From: Brachycybe producta
Taxonomy: Eukaryota > Arthropoda > Diplopoda > Playtdesmida > Andrognathidae
NCBI GenBank assembly: GCA_036925085.1
Contig: JAUPFP010000009.1
Span: 5,132,233-5,196,232 of the forward strand
Length of the DNA stretch: 64,000 nt
Direction of reading: 5' to 3'
The notes under the pieces are model-generated. The model was given only the letters and a program-made list of their open reading frames with translations. It was not told where the DNA came from and searched no databases. Shown in pieces: positions 41,901 through 46,412 of this stretch. Made by a program: the position numbers and the translations under genes. Position 1 is the first letter of the stretch. The number at the start of each line of letters is the position of its first letter.

Positions 41901-44005
41901 TAATAATAGAAAATGCATTATCACATCTCTCTAGAGCAAACACTGTTATTTTTCAATAGTTGAAATCTACACAGAGTGCAAATTTTCGGCACAGTGGGAA
42001 ACCAGGCCTTAAACTTACAAATTGGAATAGGACTATATTTTTTTTGGGAAGGGGGGGGGGGCGTAATATTCTAATGCCTAATACAGTACAAGAAGGAATG
42101 TTCTGCTCATGAGTATGCAATGTTTGCCTATGCTAAGGGGCAGAATTTTCATTTTTGCATACATACATATTTTTTTGTTGGTTTCAAAGAGCATTAACTT
42201 CCAATCCCCCCTTTAATCATGATCTAAATCAGGATATAAATCAAACTTGATTTAAACCACTATCCAACGCTGCTCTGCCCCCTAAGGGGATTTTTTTATT
42301 TTTAACCCCGTGATAAGCTTAACTTAAAGGGGGAATATGAACTTTTTAAAGAAACACAAAGAAAAAAGGTGTTTTACTTTGAAAAACAAGATTTTCTTCT
42401 CACACTCACTTTGTTTAAAGTTAACATTAATTCAAGGAGGCGTTTTTTTGTTAACGAAAAGTGGAAATCTGTTTGAAGAAAGTTATTTTCAGCAAATTTT
42501 CTTTTATGAAAAGAAATTGAATTTATTCAACAAAGCAGAGAGAAAAATTTTTTTTCTCTTATTTTGTGAAACTCAAATCGAATTTCTTATACCTGTAATG
42601 TATTTTTTTTTTTCTCTCGTAGTGATGGTTTTTATGTATAAATTGGTCAATTTTCTTGTATTCCTTCCTTTAGGCGCTCTATACTTTGTTATAACTACCC
42701 TATCTATGTGAGCCGATCACGAAATCTTTACTAAGCAGGTCTCCCTTTATTTTTAAAGCTAGCTTAAATGTAATTTTTATGTTTGTATAAAGTGGACACA
42801 AACGTGAGGGTCGTATTCTTAATGGCTGCTTAGGGCGTTAACAGACGAGCGACTTTTAGTGGGCTTGAAAGACTACAAAATGTGGACTGCGTTTGGCCAA
42901 AACCGACCACTCGAGTCGACTCTTATTATCTCTGTACGACCACATTTTGCAGTTTATGTAACGGGCACTAGGATCACTTCTTAATCGCTGGCAGTCGACT
43001 CTAGTGGTCGGTTTCAGCCACACGAAGACTTTTTTTGCAATTTAGCTCTAAACCACTAAAAGTCGCTCATCTATGAACGATTTTTAAATGAAAGGTATAG
43101 AGCTAAACTTATCAACTTTTACTAAATAAACTTAGCACTTGAACTTTAATTTCGAATCCTCTAAACAGGGTTCAAAGTTTAAACAATTAAATGCTCCGTT
43201 TTATTTTAAGTAACGTTTTAGTAAGCTTTAAACTTTGCTTAAAATAAAGTTGAGCTTATAAAATGAGGCAAGACAAAACTGTATATACTGAGGTCTATGA
43301 GCAAGCTTTAAACGTTGCTTAAAATAAAGCTAAGCTTATAAAATGAGGCGAGATAAACGTATCCACTCAGTCAATTACGTGTTTTTATTAGTTATCTTTG
43401 TTTAAATTTAATTTTAACTTTAGTAACATTTTGGAATAGGACTGTGAGAACATTTTAAAGTGTGTTAGACACTAGAATAGTAGTTGAAATGTGTTGAAAG
43501 AATTTTCATGGTTGATAACTTTAAAAATTAATTTTTTTACGTTAATTTTCAAAAATATCTTCATGAAAATAATAAGTTCAGCATATTCTACCACCATTCT
43601 CTAGCATCTCACAAAAAGTTACTTCATAAAGTTACTTTTAGAAAATGTTTAATTCCATTTTGCCTGAATCGTTGGCCATCTAAAAAAAAATCAAAGATGG
43701 CCACCAAATCATGTGTGCATCTTACCCAATAGCAATGTTAAAACATCAGCTAGCGCCAAATTAAAAAGATAATAATTAGTGGACGTGTGCATATGATTGT
43801 TGCGCGTAATCACCAGACACGTGCAAACATTTCCAATGATTCCAGTTAGAAATATGATTCCATATATGACTGTGATTGGTACAACAATGCTTAGATCCAG
43901 TCTTTGAGGTCCTAATCTGTGGTGCAGATATTCCTCGAGTGACATATTTTTTGACATTGTTTTCCATAATTCCGTGCTGATATTTGACGAGAGATTGTCG
44001 GCCAT
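11929..44005 (-). CDS. Capa/pyrokinin-type (neuromedin-U-like) peptide GPCR, four exons
   Basis: A rhodopsin-class plasma-membrane receptor for a PRXamide-type neuropeptide. Coding exons, in order on the minus strand, are 44005-43726, 14840-14307, 13342-13211 and 12149-11929. Splice sites and phases fit and give 388 aa. The N-terminus has glycosylation sites NIS and NMS, then LGPQR just before TM1, typical of capa/pyrokinin receptors. TM1 has GNV and TM2 LALAD. Exon 2 opens [15 protein letters not shown] and carries the TM3 disulfide Cys, the ERY variant of DRY, and TM4-TM5 with the ECL2 Cys. TM6 has CWAPFHAQR and TM7 NPILY. The tail is short. The sister subtypes cannot be separated from sequence alone. 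Intron 1 is 28.9 kb and holds the antisense LTR retroelement. The 3' end faces the sulfotransferase gene. Confidence 0.9.
12262..12375. repeat. GCACTTGAACTT foldback repeat, diverged copy
   Basis: The arms CAGGGTTCCAAC and GTTGGAACC are inverted. Related copies lie at 13,941-14,070, 52,466-52,652, 56,936-57,081, 57,693-57,842 and 60,846-60,973. It sits in receptor intron 3. Confidence 0.5.
12395..12822. repeat. Foldback repeat rich in GATTCGA
   Basis: Left part GATGGGCCATTCGAATTC and right part GAATCTT/GATTCGAG repeats are inverted relative to each other. Start and end are approximate. It resembles hAT-type miniature elements; no target duplication was seen. Confidence 0.4.
13383..13893. repeat. 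GAGCCTAGAC-type repeat, copy 1
   Basis: It shares several blocks with 49,089-49,561, such as GGTCTCGATTCTA, CTTCTTGAATGTTGT and GTGTATTCCTTAATATGTTC. The two ends are loosely inverted. A short open frame inside it is not conserved in the second copy and is not called as a gene. Confidence 0.5.
13941..14070. repeat. GCACTTGAACTT foldback repeat
   Basis: GCACTTGAACTTAAACTTGA at the left and GGAACCCGGTTCAGAGAG followed by TTCAAGT at the right form an imperfect foldback. This is the commonest small repeat in the window (at least six copies plus half copies). Confidence 0.6.
14893..17004. other. Receptor intron 1, proximal part, no gene
   Basis: It contains a GC-richer stretch at about 15,341-16,112 that starts TGTAACAGTG and ends GGGTCTCACA, possibly a solo LTR or other element end, though no target duplication supports this. 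A repeat at 16,450-16,815 has inverted ends CTAGAGCTC and GAGCTCTAG, with a second copy at 57,092-57,430. The open frames here show no recognisable protein. Confidence 0.35.
17005..17262 (-). pseudogene. Tc1/mariner transposase remnant (C-terminal end)
   Basis: On the minus strand the fragment reads [20 protein letters not shown]. After a one-base frame change near ACTGGGAACAG (about 17,150) it continues [20 protein letters not shown]. This matches the last catalytic-Asp/DFFLWG region and helical tail of Tc1/mariner-type DDE transposases. The rest of the gene and any inverted repeats are missing. It directly abuts the formin retrocopy. Confidence 0.7.
17400..18985 (-). pseudogene. Processed pseudogene of a formin (FMN/Cappuccino-type FH1-FH2)
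   Basis: Read on the minus strand, a proline-rich FH1-like segment ([17 protein letters not shown]) is followed by the start of FH2 ([18 protein letters not shown]). The core follows: [37 protein letters not shown], and then [20 protein letters not shown] with [19 protein letters not shown] basic tail comes last (about 17,420-17,520). These are diagnostic of the actin-nucleating FH2 domain of FMN/Cappuccino formins. Several in-frame stops and frame changes break it, and no introns interrupt about 1.5 kb, so I infer a dead retrocopy. Its 5' end is lost near an ACAGGC-family insertion. The only possible poly-A trace is an A8 run near 17,340. Confidence 0.8.
19019..19223. repeat. ACAGGC-family element with exact 9-bp target duplication
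   Basis: Ends are ACAGGCAGTTAGAAATCG and its near reverse complement, flanked by perfect repeats CTTTTTTTG (19010-19018 and 19224-19232). About 95% of the length can fold into one hairpin. Confidence 0.85.
19500..20091. repeat. Foldback element B, left arm beside the LTR element
   Basis: It starts ACTAGTGGGGTAACCC and ends in the TTGGCTTAATATT AT-rich tail where the retroelement is inserted. It is an inverted copy of 6659-7285 and pairs with the shorter right arm 39,704-39,955. It carries the same ACAGGC-type insertion (19,542-19,683). Open frames here come from strand-skewed composition. Confidence 0.7.
21671..22140 (+). repeat. 40-bp tandem repeat array in the 5' LTR
   Basis: About 12 units with a G/A or C/T variant at two positions. 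The order of variants, including one AATTCAG unit, is the same in the 3' LTR (38,908-39,377), which shows that the array was copied with the LTR. Confidence 0.9.
22260..22265 (+). promoter_or_regulatory. Candidate splice donor in U5
   Basis: AAG/GTAAGG at 22257-22265 fits the animal 5' splice-site consensus. It lies in the leader of the genomic RNA and can pair with acceptors before the 139-aa ORF (AG at 24227-24228) and env (AG at 33216-33217). Further acceptor-like sites precede mini-ORFs B, C and H (AG at 24913, 25405, 26939). Confidence 0.5.
22472..22490 (+). promoter_or_regulatory. Primer-binding site, tRNA-Ser type
   Basis: TGGCGCAGTCGACAGGATT starts five bases after the LTR end. It is complementary to the CCA-terminated acceptor and T-arm of a tRNA-Ser with a ...CGACTGCG 3' end, the primer class of several insect gypsy-group elements. 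Confidence 0.8.
22491..24231 (+). other. Untranslated leader of the retroelement
   Basis: About 1.7 kb, T- and A-rich, with many stops in all frames. No ORF or zinc-finger module was found. It probably holds the packaging signal and the first intron of spliced RNAs. Confidence 0.5.
24232..24651 (+). CDS. Retroelement accessory ORF, 139 aa, Pro/Ser-rich
   Basis: I do not recognise this protein. It starts at an ATG three bases after a good splice acceptor (TTTTCCAG/GTT), so it may be the first product of a spliced RNA. The N-terminal half is charged and probably helical (residues 25-50, with [11 protein letters not shown]). Residues 64-83 are a low-complexity S/P run with [10 protein letters not shown]. 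The C-terminus is acidic and Pro-rich (PPEPQDEQ). It has no signal peptide, membrane segment or Cys-x5-Cys module, unlike the ORFs that follow. Higher GC than its neighbours suggests separate selection or origin. It could be a regulatory or assembly protein; no function is supported. Confidence 0.65.
   Translation: MAEAPEDRELNNFKPVCRVSPRIITEEEYRERRERFIDEAELAYHLLLANLRPLAGCQSVRFSLPSPVSPTPSSIPSPIPSPVHFLESGVAQFYLHGTPIFNVRSDLAGFIAPPSSPVEREPPEPQDEQLADDGLPYHV
24689..24928 (+). CDS. Mini-ORF A, Cys/His module protein, family 1
   Basis: 79 aa from the ATG at 24689. One module: [10 protein letters not shown], then IID, then VCTTH, that is C-P-x4-C-x13-C-x2-H. It is followed by an [16 protein letters not shown] helix. 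It is paralogous to mini-ORFs E (26003) and G (26689), which share LPWCP-R-C-IID and the EEYE-W-L-LL helix. Its TGA overlaps the ATG of mini-ORF B in the string ATGA. Function unknown; the residues suggest zinc binding. Confidence 0.7.
   Translation: MDECMLQDICILPWCPLRPECNIIDLSDIDVIFVCTTHLRTFEGAEYNIWMNARELIVSVHDLWQILDGYSTDFVGFEI
24925..25215 (+). CDS. Mini-ORF B, Cys/His module protein, family 2
   Basis: 96 aa. Module: [10 protein letters not shown]...[13 protein letters not shown], then R-x-YP-x-x-AxGR. It is paralogous to mini-ORF H (26957), which has [31 protein letters not shown] and a final FF. The start overlaps the stop of mini-ORF A by four bases, so coupled termination and reinitiation, or a separate spliced RNA (TTTTGTAG at 24907-24914), would be needed. 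Confidence 0.7.
   Translation: MSFVNEYEVSSTNDFVCPYSNICFRAPDFSDNSYMWKCMSHNYLFDIRDYPFVALGRPGSNNVEASIEYSEFCEYIGQFIIHPNLVEIKNFFNSRN
25226..25435 (+). pseudogene. Broken mini-ORF with Cys/His module
   Basis: In the frame of 25226 there is an open stretch encoding ITCPFSLNC followed by [14 protein letters not shown]. It matches the C-P-x4-C...C-x2-H module of its neighbours but has no in-frame ATG. An ATG at 25231 lies in the +1-shifted frame and runs into an 11-base A run (25239-25249). Losing one A would bring it into frame. It ends at TAG 25433-25435, inside the start of mini-ORF C. I infer a recently broken ninth member, or slippage on the A run. Confidence 0.55.
25416..25625 (+). CDS. Mini-ORF C, Cys/His module protein, family 3 (short)
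   Basis: 69 aa with one module (PQCPIGPYC...[12 protein letters not shown]) and a Lys/Glu-rich tail in place of the second module seen in its paralogues D and F. An acceptor-like TTTTATCAG ends at 25406, ten bases before the ATG. It may be a truncated duplicate of D, since the 5' halves are alike (CPIGP-C, GR-C, H-WY). Confidence 0.65.
   Translation: MNLEDTSRNIPQCPIGPYCIVRFFRESGRVKCFVHDTWYQTEKIPEKIIIKETSNLKLKVIKEEEKKES
25636..25995 (+). CDS. Mini-ORF D, double Cys/His module protein, family 3
   Basis: 119 aa with two modules: LQCPIGPDC...[12 protein letters not shown] (residues 10-30) and ESCPYARNC...REFQCIIH (about 80-106). It is paralogous and equal in length to mini-ORF F. It starts ten bases after mini-ORF C and ends seven bases before E. 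Probably a small zinc-binding protein of unknown role. Confidence 0.7.
   Translation: MSEDYQTNRLQCPIGPDCITKFHRSIGRIECLTHKFWYLPADYVYRCANQGYFPIQAVVDCTDQDTEEDIRRIIISRWESCPYARNCAFVAITQNEAPREFQCIIHGTVINTLFNVIHM
26003..26227 (+). CDS. Mini-ORF E, Cys/His module protein, family 1
   Basis: 74 aa. [24 protein letters not shown], then an [13 protein letters not shown] helix and an acidic end. Closest to mini-ORF G. Seven bases separate it from D. Confidence 0.7.
   Translation: MDLNVLPWCPIRLNCVIIDRRNIDNTYACLTHQRIFQIEEYENWLQVRTLLTTLGELLQDIYSFFIRIEEEESV
26287..26646 (+). CDS. Mini-ORF F, double Cys/His module protein, family 3
   Basis: 119 aa. Modules NRCPFGKSC...[10 protein letters not shown] and NHCPLHDEC...[10 protein letters not shown]. 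The linker between them differs strongly from D, while Cys/His spacing is kept, so the modules are under constraint. Confidence 0.7.
   Translation: MDLSIQRKRERDANRCPFGKSCSIVHEDFQEFVTCEVHNVNFAFPEYLYMCGINPNVNRVIFETKCKSPLEELQLLTDRIGNHCPLHDECFFVLVSPKTWPKQYQCAVHQKIFNEHLGV
26689..26925 (+). CDS. Mini-ORF G, Cys/His module protein, family 1
   Basis: 78 aa. [25 protein letters not shown], an [13 protein letters not shown] helix, and an acidic tail. Paralogue of A and E. Confidence 0.7.
   Translation: MSVDLELLPWCPLRFSCDIIDLTEIENIYVCLTHHRAFQVEEYELWLRVKQLLTSLNELLHELDEYSIESEIDIDRFR
26957..27256 (+). CDS. Mini-ORF H, Cys/His module protein, family 2
   Basis: 99 aa. [10 protein letters not shown], an extra [17 protein letters not shown], and [10 protein letters not shown]. 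It is the partner of B. TTATTGTCAG at 26931-26940 is a fair splice acceptor 16 bases before the ATG. It ends 31 bases before gag. Confidence 0.7.
   Translation: MSENFSDQDKVYRCPELKNCFKTQCHHHRQDYRWKCVTHYRHFDKRNYPEIAFGRVACSYEKAVRELIDFNEYLSRLGHPAKTQERIDFFVQRDLEGED
27288..28499 (+). CDS. gag: Retroelement Gag (capsid and nucleocapsid), three zinc knuckles
   Basis: 403 aa structural polyprotein that packages the genomic RNA. Residues about 35-200 fit the Ty3/gypsy retrotransposon Gag capsid fold (for example AAEFFRDHP and [11 protein letters not shown]). A Glu/Lys-rich coiled-coil-like stretch covers about 210-265. Three CCHC knuckles follow at about 275-288 ([14 protein letters not shown]), 340-353 ([14 protein letters not shown]) and 367-380 ([14 protein letters not shown]). 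There is no protease in this frame; pol is in the -1 frame. The heptamer GGAAAAC directly before the TAG stop is a likely frameshift site. The frame is intact. Confidence 0.93.
   Translation: MEEDKMASNDGEVGNSNGGAEGNANTNLNMHHTGLIPYFSGDEKGPSAKEFFEQIEGVANLARWTEEFQIILIKSKCRGPAAEFFRDHPSIRQINSIEELKALMIQRFEPIEPKLVSMQKFLEEKQSNTESAIEYISRVKTRGRAFTEENPSADQIAVRDGMIQNQIIKGLHPRIKRFVLSRNPADLNETIRIILAEEENEKLVHAKYGINVLETITEEKEMLKKFEEKLKQLDAQRTKDIAVLDQKFQEKIKAQENAKKEEGSNQRMDKRNVECFRCHKRGHYANECWSKPTIPQQWRNPSYPQPNWNQPQAFQPNGRAPNFGNTQRNVQIERQRGQGCYNCGKMGHYAKDCRMKQVQRQSEPIVCFKCGKQGHFANVCRLGARQNPGNQVRRNQANGRTEN
28490..28496 (+). promoter_or_regulatory. Candidate -1 ribosomal frameshift site for Gag-Pol
   Basis: G-GAA-AAC in the gag frame, followed at once by the gag stop TAG. 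The pol frame (-1) is open from 28487, so slipping here fuses Gag to Pol. The type resembles retroviral GGAxxxN sites. No strong downstream stem or pseudoknot is obvious by eye. Confidence 0.55.
28538..32350 (+). CDS. pol: Retroelement Pol: protease, reverse transcriptase, RNase H, integrase
   Basis: 1,270 aa from the first ATG; as a Gag-Pol fusion the open frame begins at 28487. Order of domains: aspartic protease with DTGA at residues 33-36; RT with [20 protein letters not shown] and catalytic YMDD at 364-367; RNase H with TDAS (Asp 513) and TDHQPL; integrase HHCC zinc domain from His 716; catalytic Asp 784, Asp 844 and Glu 880 (D,D35E). A GPY/F module (KGPYRVIRQ) follows near 1,030. There is no chromodomain; instead the last ~190 residues are acidic, Ser-rich and probably disordered. 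The PR-RT-RH-IN order places it in Ty3/gypsy (Metaviridae). All catalytic residues are present, so the enzyme should be functional. Confidence 0.96.
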   Translation: MYENRVTLNILNDTTCPIFLAQSKNNLIKILYDTGAGISIISKSLFEKIKGRKSRDIKPITDQAKVIITTANGTPFRTKGLYEIPVRITAEKVEKVPLYVSAEDLPKKYQMIFGIDVIKQLGLTYEPLLDVIGYNGMKIKTRSLEKNEMINMLQKKGDKEWILEVVSKTETENQNQLRKFLEKNDDIFACSLKELKPTPVVEQEIHMVDQVPVFIRPYKLPQKSEVVMKEKIDELLDAGIIRPSLSPYSAPCMLIGKPDGSQRLVVDYRALNLKVVSDKYPLPELLGVSNQLGEAVYFSTLDMASGFYQIPITEEDKAKTGFSTPFGHYEFNRCPMGLKTSPSVYQRLMDNVLGDLKGKICFVYMDDIIVYSKTIEEHYERLNLVFERLRNANLKAKPTKCLFLQKEINYLGHTFTQGKFQPGGKKVEAVENFPRPTSVKKIQSFVGLVNFYRKFIPNCASLAGPLTKLLSKDTPFLWTKDCEESFQKLKGCLITYPVLIMPNFERPFYLTTDASNEAIGAILEQKIDGQLHPISYASRKLTKSEQNYSTTWKEALACVYGVNYFRYYLMGRKFTLITDHQPLKYLMTMKKDKAMLTRWALQLQQYDFEVLYRKGKENTNADALSRNPVESKELNVLNEQETWEEHEVAKDQENCEELKSFMECLYGCPVDKKVKEKVDKLGLELNTKGWLVKRSENKLRTVVPLSKRNYVLKMCHDNITAGHFGIEKTTSKVADRFYWETLKKDVKQYCEACVSCNQKKIPHGKSPLCKFPAPSKPFERIGMDILGPLPTTQNGNKYIVVICDYLTRYPEAFAIPDQKAETIANLLVREIISRYGSPQTLITDRGANFMSELMKSLCETFGIKKIFTSAYHPQTDGLVERFNRTLTTMLSHYVDSSQRNWDEELPLVLMAYRSAMHSSTKETPYFLLFGQDMNLPFDLIGDEPQPVYNTEDYGKVVANRMQKIHDIAKESLEKSAENQIRYQGKKRKNKGIQVGEKVYLNVPQVAQGKTKKLAKLNKGPYRVIRQTSPVNFEIKHMYRHKDVQIVHEERLRVVKGKNPWEKIEDCTEKVKEPKEQSRKGKRPSESSNSSSDEDDEDNADKIDYCCEKVPTVNTKTPKGIIRNTEAVPSTSGYNLRSKGSIQFATPLPVRTRRITPRTEVLPRLPDPPRVEPGESEDEGDLSLARLRKKLQEILNKGNSRDTQEEDRHPPSISESQEISASEEEIQSEQDSIVEEDTRKTGQEEPEDNVAGQLLDKMFKLVSVIERMSKK
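32351..33230 (+). other. Pol-env spacer with tandem repeats and env splice acceptor
   Basis: Non-coding. Four units of about 63 bp at 32,577-32,815 each carry a form of GGACGACGGACTGTCCGG, in which GGAC and GTCC can pair. The acceptor TTTATTTCAG ends at 33217, 13 bases before the env ATG. Confidence 0.7.
33231..35216 (+). CDS. env: Envelope glycoprotein, part 1: Gn-like region and first part of Gc-like fusion protein
   Basis: 661 aa. It begins with a signal peptide ([12 protein letters not shown]). A Cys-rich ectodomain runs to about 290, then one or two membrane segments (about 294-335) and a short basic internal stretch. A second hydrophobic segment (385-400) follows, ending AQA/K, a good signal-peptidase site. 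The next part starts at Cys 406, is Cys-rich, and contains CGWGDHC (498-504) and, near its end, GQIGDVQ. This double-signal layout and the Gc-like motifs match the Gn/Gc glycoproteins of phlebovirus-like bunyaviruses (class II fusion), a kinship also known for some nematode LTR-element envelopes. The frame stops at TAG 35214-35216, while the rest continues in the -1 frame from 35210. Expression is probably from a spliced RNA. Confidence 0.8.
   Translation: MAFDKMIGILLLWTIAVTGQEYYDIEICNWKKGEKVCKEAVINSPEPYSDKMCPQNGCRECMVKWVTKLISKEGKSESAVEFQVKQTEETNGNSEMYKCQNRGMPCSCAKNDTCSGTEQYCKSTRKCASKKTECHCEIVRANTRLIHVNKKGIESEGFEIISYRECYFNTSELKYGRKRKRIGRNLLGMDTFKIEEGVNFIKFNDPVITVSAEGTVIIRKDGVERSLHVGKKKQVIINPEFGMESGTLHIIFISTEGHMMEGKFHIEGKDICHRLKCVLCYEFVYNIQCMPTYLTYAIIILLMLMTSIVVLYIKAVLKSLWNLLSWFIMCSLFIYRIGKKCLKVSMVIGVASGRSVKNKVKKVKDKYDDLETGTLSRNSILSPTVITIIILIGFLLSLVSSAQAKCTEHKMIKSQITECQETNQGQKCSLATSIQVTLTNLEYTACLWLTDHQENYVASVEIRFESVNCEWRTERLYYTFPTELFTLNQIACPQNKYCGWGDHCHPDYKFELLTKEALDWPGVTDCFPGDSGTSCFIASRQPCHHFRWYLKPDYKNVFEVRKISSMKCHPKIILTIKNNDTETKYAIRSAKEVPDQIYVEVVGVFDQATDIISKHLIIKHGNGSEAYLDTAAEFSRPYRGQIGDVQAGEAISKDFYLIKEW
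35210..35923 (+). CDS. env: Envelope glycoprotein, part 2: C-terminal Gc-like region in the -1 frame
   Basis: 237 aa, overlapping part 1 by seven bases. It carries GCYSC (88-92), a conserved Gc domain motif of phlebovirus-like glycoproteins, and further paired cysteines. A C-terminal membrane segment (about 213-233) ends in a very short basic tail. It has no signal peptide of its own, so it would only work as a continuation of part 1. The one-step shift is either a mutation in this copy, an assembly error or, less likely, a programmed frameshift; I see no canonical slippery heptamer at the overlap. Confidence 0.75.
   Translation: MVECSFFESRMTCTKQQSYLELMIQSKRNLIPMALTNHKVFVDKEGRLKSSLIVSSPAVVHLIVENYQVILSTVRVCPRILRIVAHQGCYSCSILAVLQIEAISTCFPGTVTITFEDIPMSTRALTLTTSAKIYDIQIQISKKCISDKVCLQSRVGVSCEKFEGCFEEPQLNLQRTFDARVTSVGGYSPGDEFTFSSIFPNFLGSLGSMFYAPFMIGLSILGSCFVFSCVLSMMRMR
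35924..37310 (+). other. Env-3' LTR spacer with two repeat types
   Basis: Non-coding, purine-rich. About three 77-bp tandem units (GAAGAGTGAAGGGAAAACAT...) lie at 36,487-36,724. Five copies of a TATCCTGTCGAC-like motif occur at about 36,858, 36,892, 36,961, 37,021 and 37,050. Confidence 0.7.
37311..37325 (+). promoter_or_regulatory. Polypurine tract
   Basis: AGGGGGTAGGGA directly abuts the TG that starts the 3' LTR. It is the expected primer for plus-strand DNA synthesis. Confidence 0.85.
37326..39703 (+). repeat. 3' LTR (2,378 bp)
   Basis: Near-identical to the 5' LTR. The difference seen is an extra ACG in TCGACGACGATCG (about 38,587). AATAAA at 39389-39394 should end the transcript. The same 40-bp array is at 38,908-39,377. 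Open frames on its minus strand merely mirror those of the other LTR. Confidence 0.95.
39704..39955. repeat. Foldback element B, shortened right arm
   Basis: It runs from TATTAAGCCAGATCTGTG to GGGTTACCCCACTAGT, inverted with respect to 19,500-20,091. The middle is deleted, including most of the nested ACAGGC element. A 27-bp segment starting ATTGTTGTAGCTAGTC lies just outside both arms in the same orientation (19,460-19,486 and 39,965-39,991). Confidence 0.7.
41002..42012. repeat. Large palindromic element of about 1 kb
   Basis: Outer arms GTTTCCACTGGGGCAAAAAT and AGTGGGAAACCAGGCC are inverted. Inner arms of about 50 bp (GTTAGGCC...CACACTAGCTCTACCAC and the reverse complement) lie at 41,292 and 41,825. 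No transposase was found. Outer limits are approximate. Confidence 0.6.
42830..43090. repeat. Foldback repeat with GAGCGACTTTTAGTGG ends
   Basis: GACGAGCGACTTTTAGTGG near 42,845 and CCACTAAAAGTCGCTCATC near 43,050 are inverted, about 200 bp apart. It lies in receptor intron 1. Confidence 0.5.
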
Positions 44006-46118
44006 ATTTAACAAATTGACATTTTTCTCAACACTTGTCTATTAGATGTACATTCCAAGAAAGAAAGAAAAAATGGTCTTAAAACGTTTGAGGTGTTAAA
44101 ATGTGGTTGTCACATCTTTGAGAGAGTGAGAAAAAGATTTAAGAAGCTGTCACTACCTTTGTTGTTATTTTTTTCTAGGTTCTATAAATGTGTTGACATG
44201 TCTCATTGGCTTGCAATGTGGCGGTCACGTGTGCACGTTTTGCGCATGCCCACTAGAAAGCAATTTTTGTTTACAATTTAATGTTGATTAGGTATTAGGT
44301 ATGTCACCCAGGAATGAATTCTCAAAAGCTTTTAATTCATCTCTTTGGCATAATAATACATTAAAAGATTTAACTGATGATCAACTTTAAGATTGATGGT
44401 GAGCCATCATTAGAGTTTATCTTAAGCATTGTTACTTATTTTGGGAAGCAACTTGTGTGGCTCTTCAGCCGCAAGATGGGACACTTGCACACAATTGAGT
44501 TTTCTAGTTTTCAAATGGAATTTATCTGAGGCACTTGTCACATTGATGTGAACCATCAAACACAATGTATCCTATTTGGCCCGCGAATAGGCATTTAATG
44601 CTAGCCATTTTTCATGATATTTGCAAATTTCGAGTCTGATATGTAAATGAATTCATTTTTCATTTGAAATGCAAATTTCAGTTCAGAATAGTTTTTCTTT
44701 TAATTCCATATTGAACACAAATTTCTTTATTTTCTAAGATAAAAGATTTCAATAGATTTTAATTATTTTTTATGTTGGTATTGTACTGCATTAGTAATTC
44801 AATGATGATTACAACAAAACCGATAACTAATGCTGGCTCGACCGTCGCCCAAATTAACAAAAGGGTCATCGTGCAGAGATGGCCGGGCAAACATGGATGA
44901 GAGCCGCAGAAGACAGGCAACTTTGAAAAATCATTGTAGAGACCTTTCATCCAACAAGAGGATTTTGATATAGGTTGAGAAAGAAAGTTATACAGTTCAG
45001 TGACATCCAATCATTTTGATGCAATGAACCGCAGTAAAAAAATATAACAAGTACCTTTAAACAATGTGGGCCATAGTTTTAATACCTCTTCAGTAAAATA
45101 ATTTTTTTTTAAAATTCATGATTTTTTCTATTGATGAATAAGTACTCTTTATATCATATTGCAGCCTAGGATTTTGTTGTCATGGGTACAGTAACAAAAT
45201 AGCATCCTTGATGCAAGTTTCTGTTTTTCAAAAAAAAAATTTATGGTTTTAATTAAAGAACTTTGACAAGAACATTTGCTGTCATAGTTATTTTCTTTTT
45301 GACAATTTACATAAAGAATAAGCCCTCGACCGACAAAGTACTATAATTTTGCTGATGCCGACTATTTTGTCGTTTGATCAAGAAACACAATCAGTCGATG
45401 CCGATATAATGCGAATACTTTTATTATTTTTTTTATTCAAAAATAATTATTTAATAAGTTTATCAAGTTTTAAAGTGCGTTGCAACACTTTTGCCGTAAA
45501 TAAAATGAAATTGTCTTCCAGTTGATAGTTAGGACAATTTCAACTTAACAATGATGTCTTGTTTTAGCTGAATGACAATCATTTGTGATCGCGAGCAATC
45601 CCCTAATCCTGCCGCATGGCTTTTAAGCTGATTGAAGGTGTACTGAATTGAATTGAATAGATCGCTTTTATTATTGATTTAAACAAACAAAAATCTAAAA
45701 AAATTTAAAACAATAGTAGAAAATGATTAAAAAAAATGTCATAAGACTTATGTCACATGACTTATTTTTGTGTGCATTTGGACACAAATTGTGCACTTGC
45801 AATTTCGAAGTGTGCACCTGGACAATGAAAAGTTTGCACTCAGAAAAATTAAATAGTTATTAATAAGATTTTATACTAATTTTGAAATGTTTCTTGTAGT
45901 AATGTTGGGTTTTAAGTTAGTCACATCCAGGAGTCAAATGGGATTAACTTCAAACAGGATGTGAGAAATCCATACTTTTATTTCTTCTTTCAAATAAGTA
46001 AAAAAAAGTGAGATAATTGAATTATTAATTAGCAATTATAATCTATTAATCATAAATTAAAATTGGAAAAAAAAATCTTACAATAAACCCTGCTAATCGG
46101 TTTAGTTTGTAATACCTT
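44006..46118. other. Upstream region of the minus-strand receptor, no further gene supported
   Basis: AT-rich. A block at 45,510-45,650 is shared with 51,093-51,240 in the same orientation (CAATCATTTGTGATC, CATGGCTTTTAAGCTGATT), a dispersed repeat. No clear promoter motif was recognised. A minus-strand open frame at 45,010-44,759 has no recognisable domain. Confidence 0.35.
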
Positions 46119-46412
46119 GTACACACACATGAGCTAAATGAATTCAAATTAAATGTGTTTAGGTGAATTATACGGAATCCAGTTAAGGACATGAACCCAA
46201 ATAAAAATTGACTTTATTATTAATATTTTAATTAAAATACTAAATCAATATTTTGTCAATAGTTTATATAATATATATTATATTTAAGTATTAACTCAAT
46301 ATTTTGAGATTATTAACTGAATAAATTGAATGCGACATATTGTCCGTTTGCCCTTCACAGGGCTCTGTAGAACGTGTTTAACATTTAAATGCATTTAACT
46401 GTGAATGTGTGT
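46119..46412. repeat. CACACATGAG repeat, copy 1
   Basis: About 300 bp with loosely inverted ends (ACACACATGAGCTAAATG and ATGCATTTAACTGTG). It contains TTCACAGGGCTCTGTAGAAC. Other copies are at 52,736-53,025 (inverted) and 62,298-62,590. Confidence 0.7.

Noticed and set aside
44759..45010. 83-aa minus-strand frame with Cys and a hydrophobic segment
   Set aside because: It looks faintly exon-like but has no convincing splice sites and no family I recognise; left uncalled.
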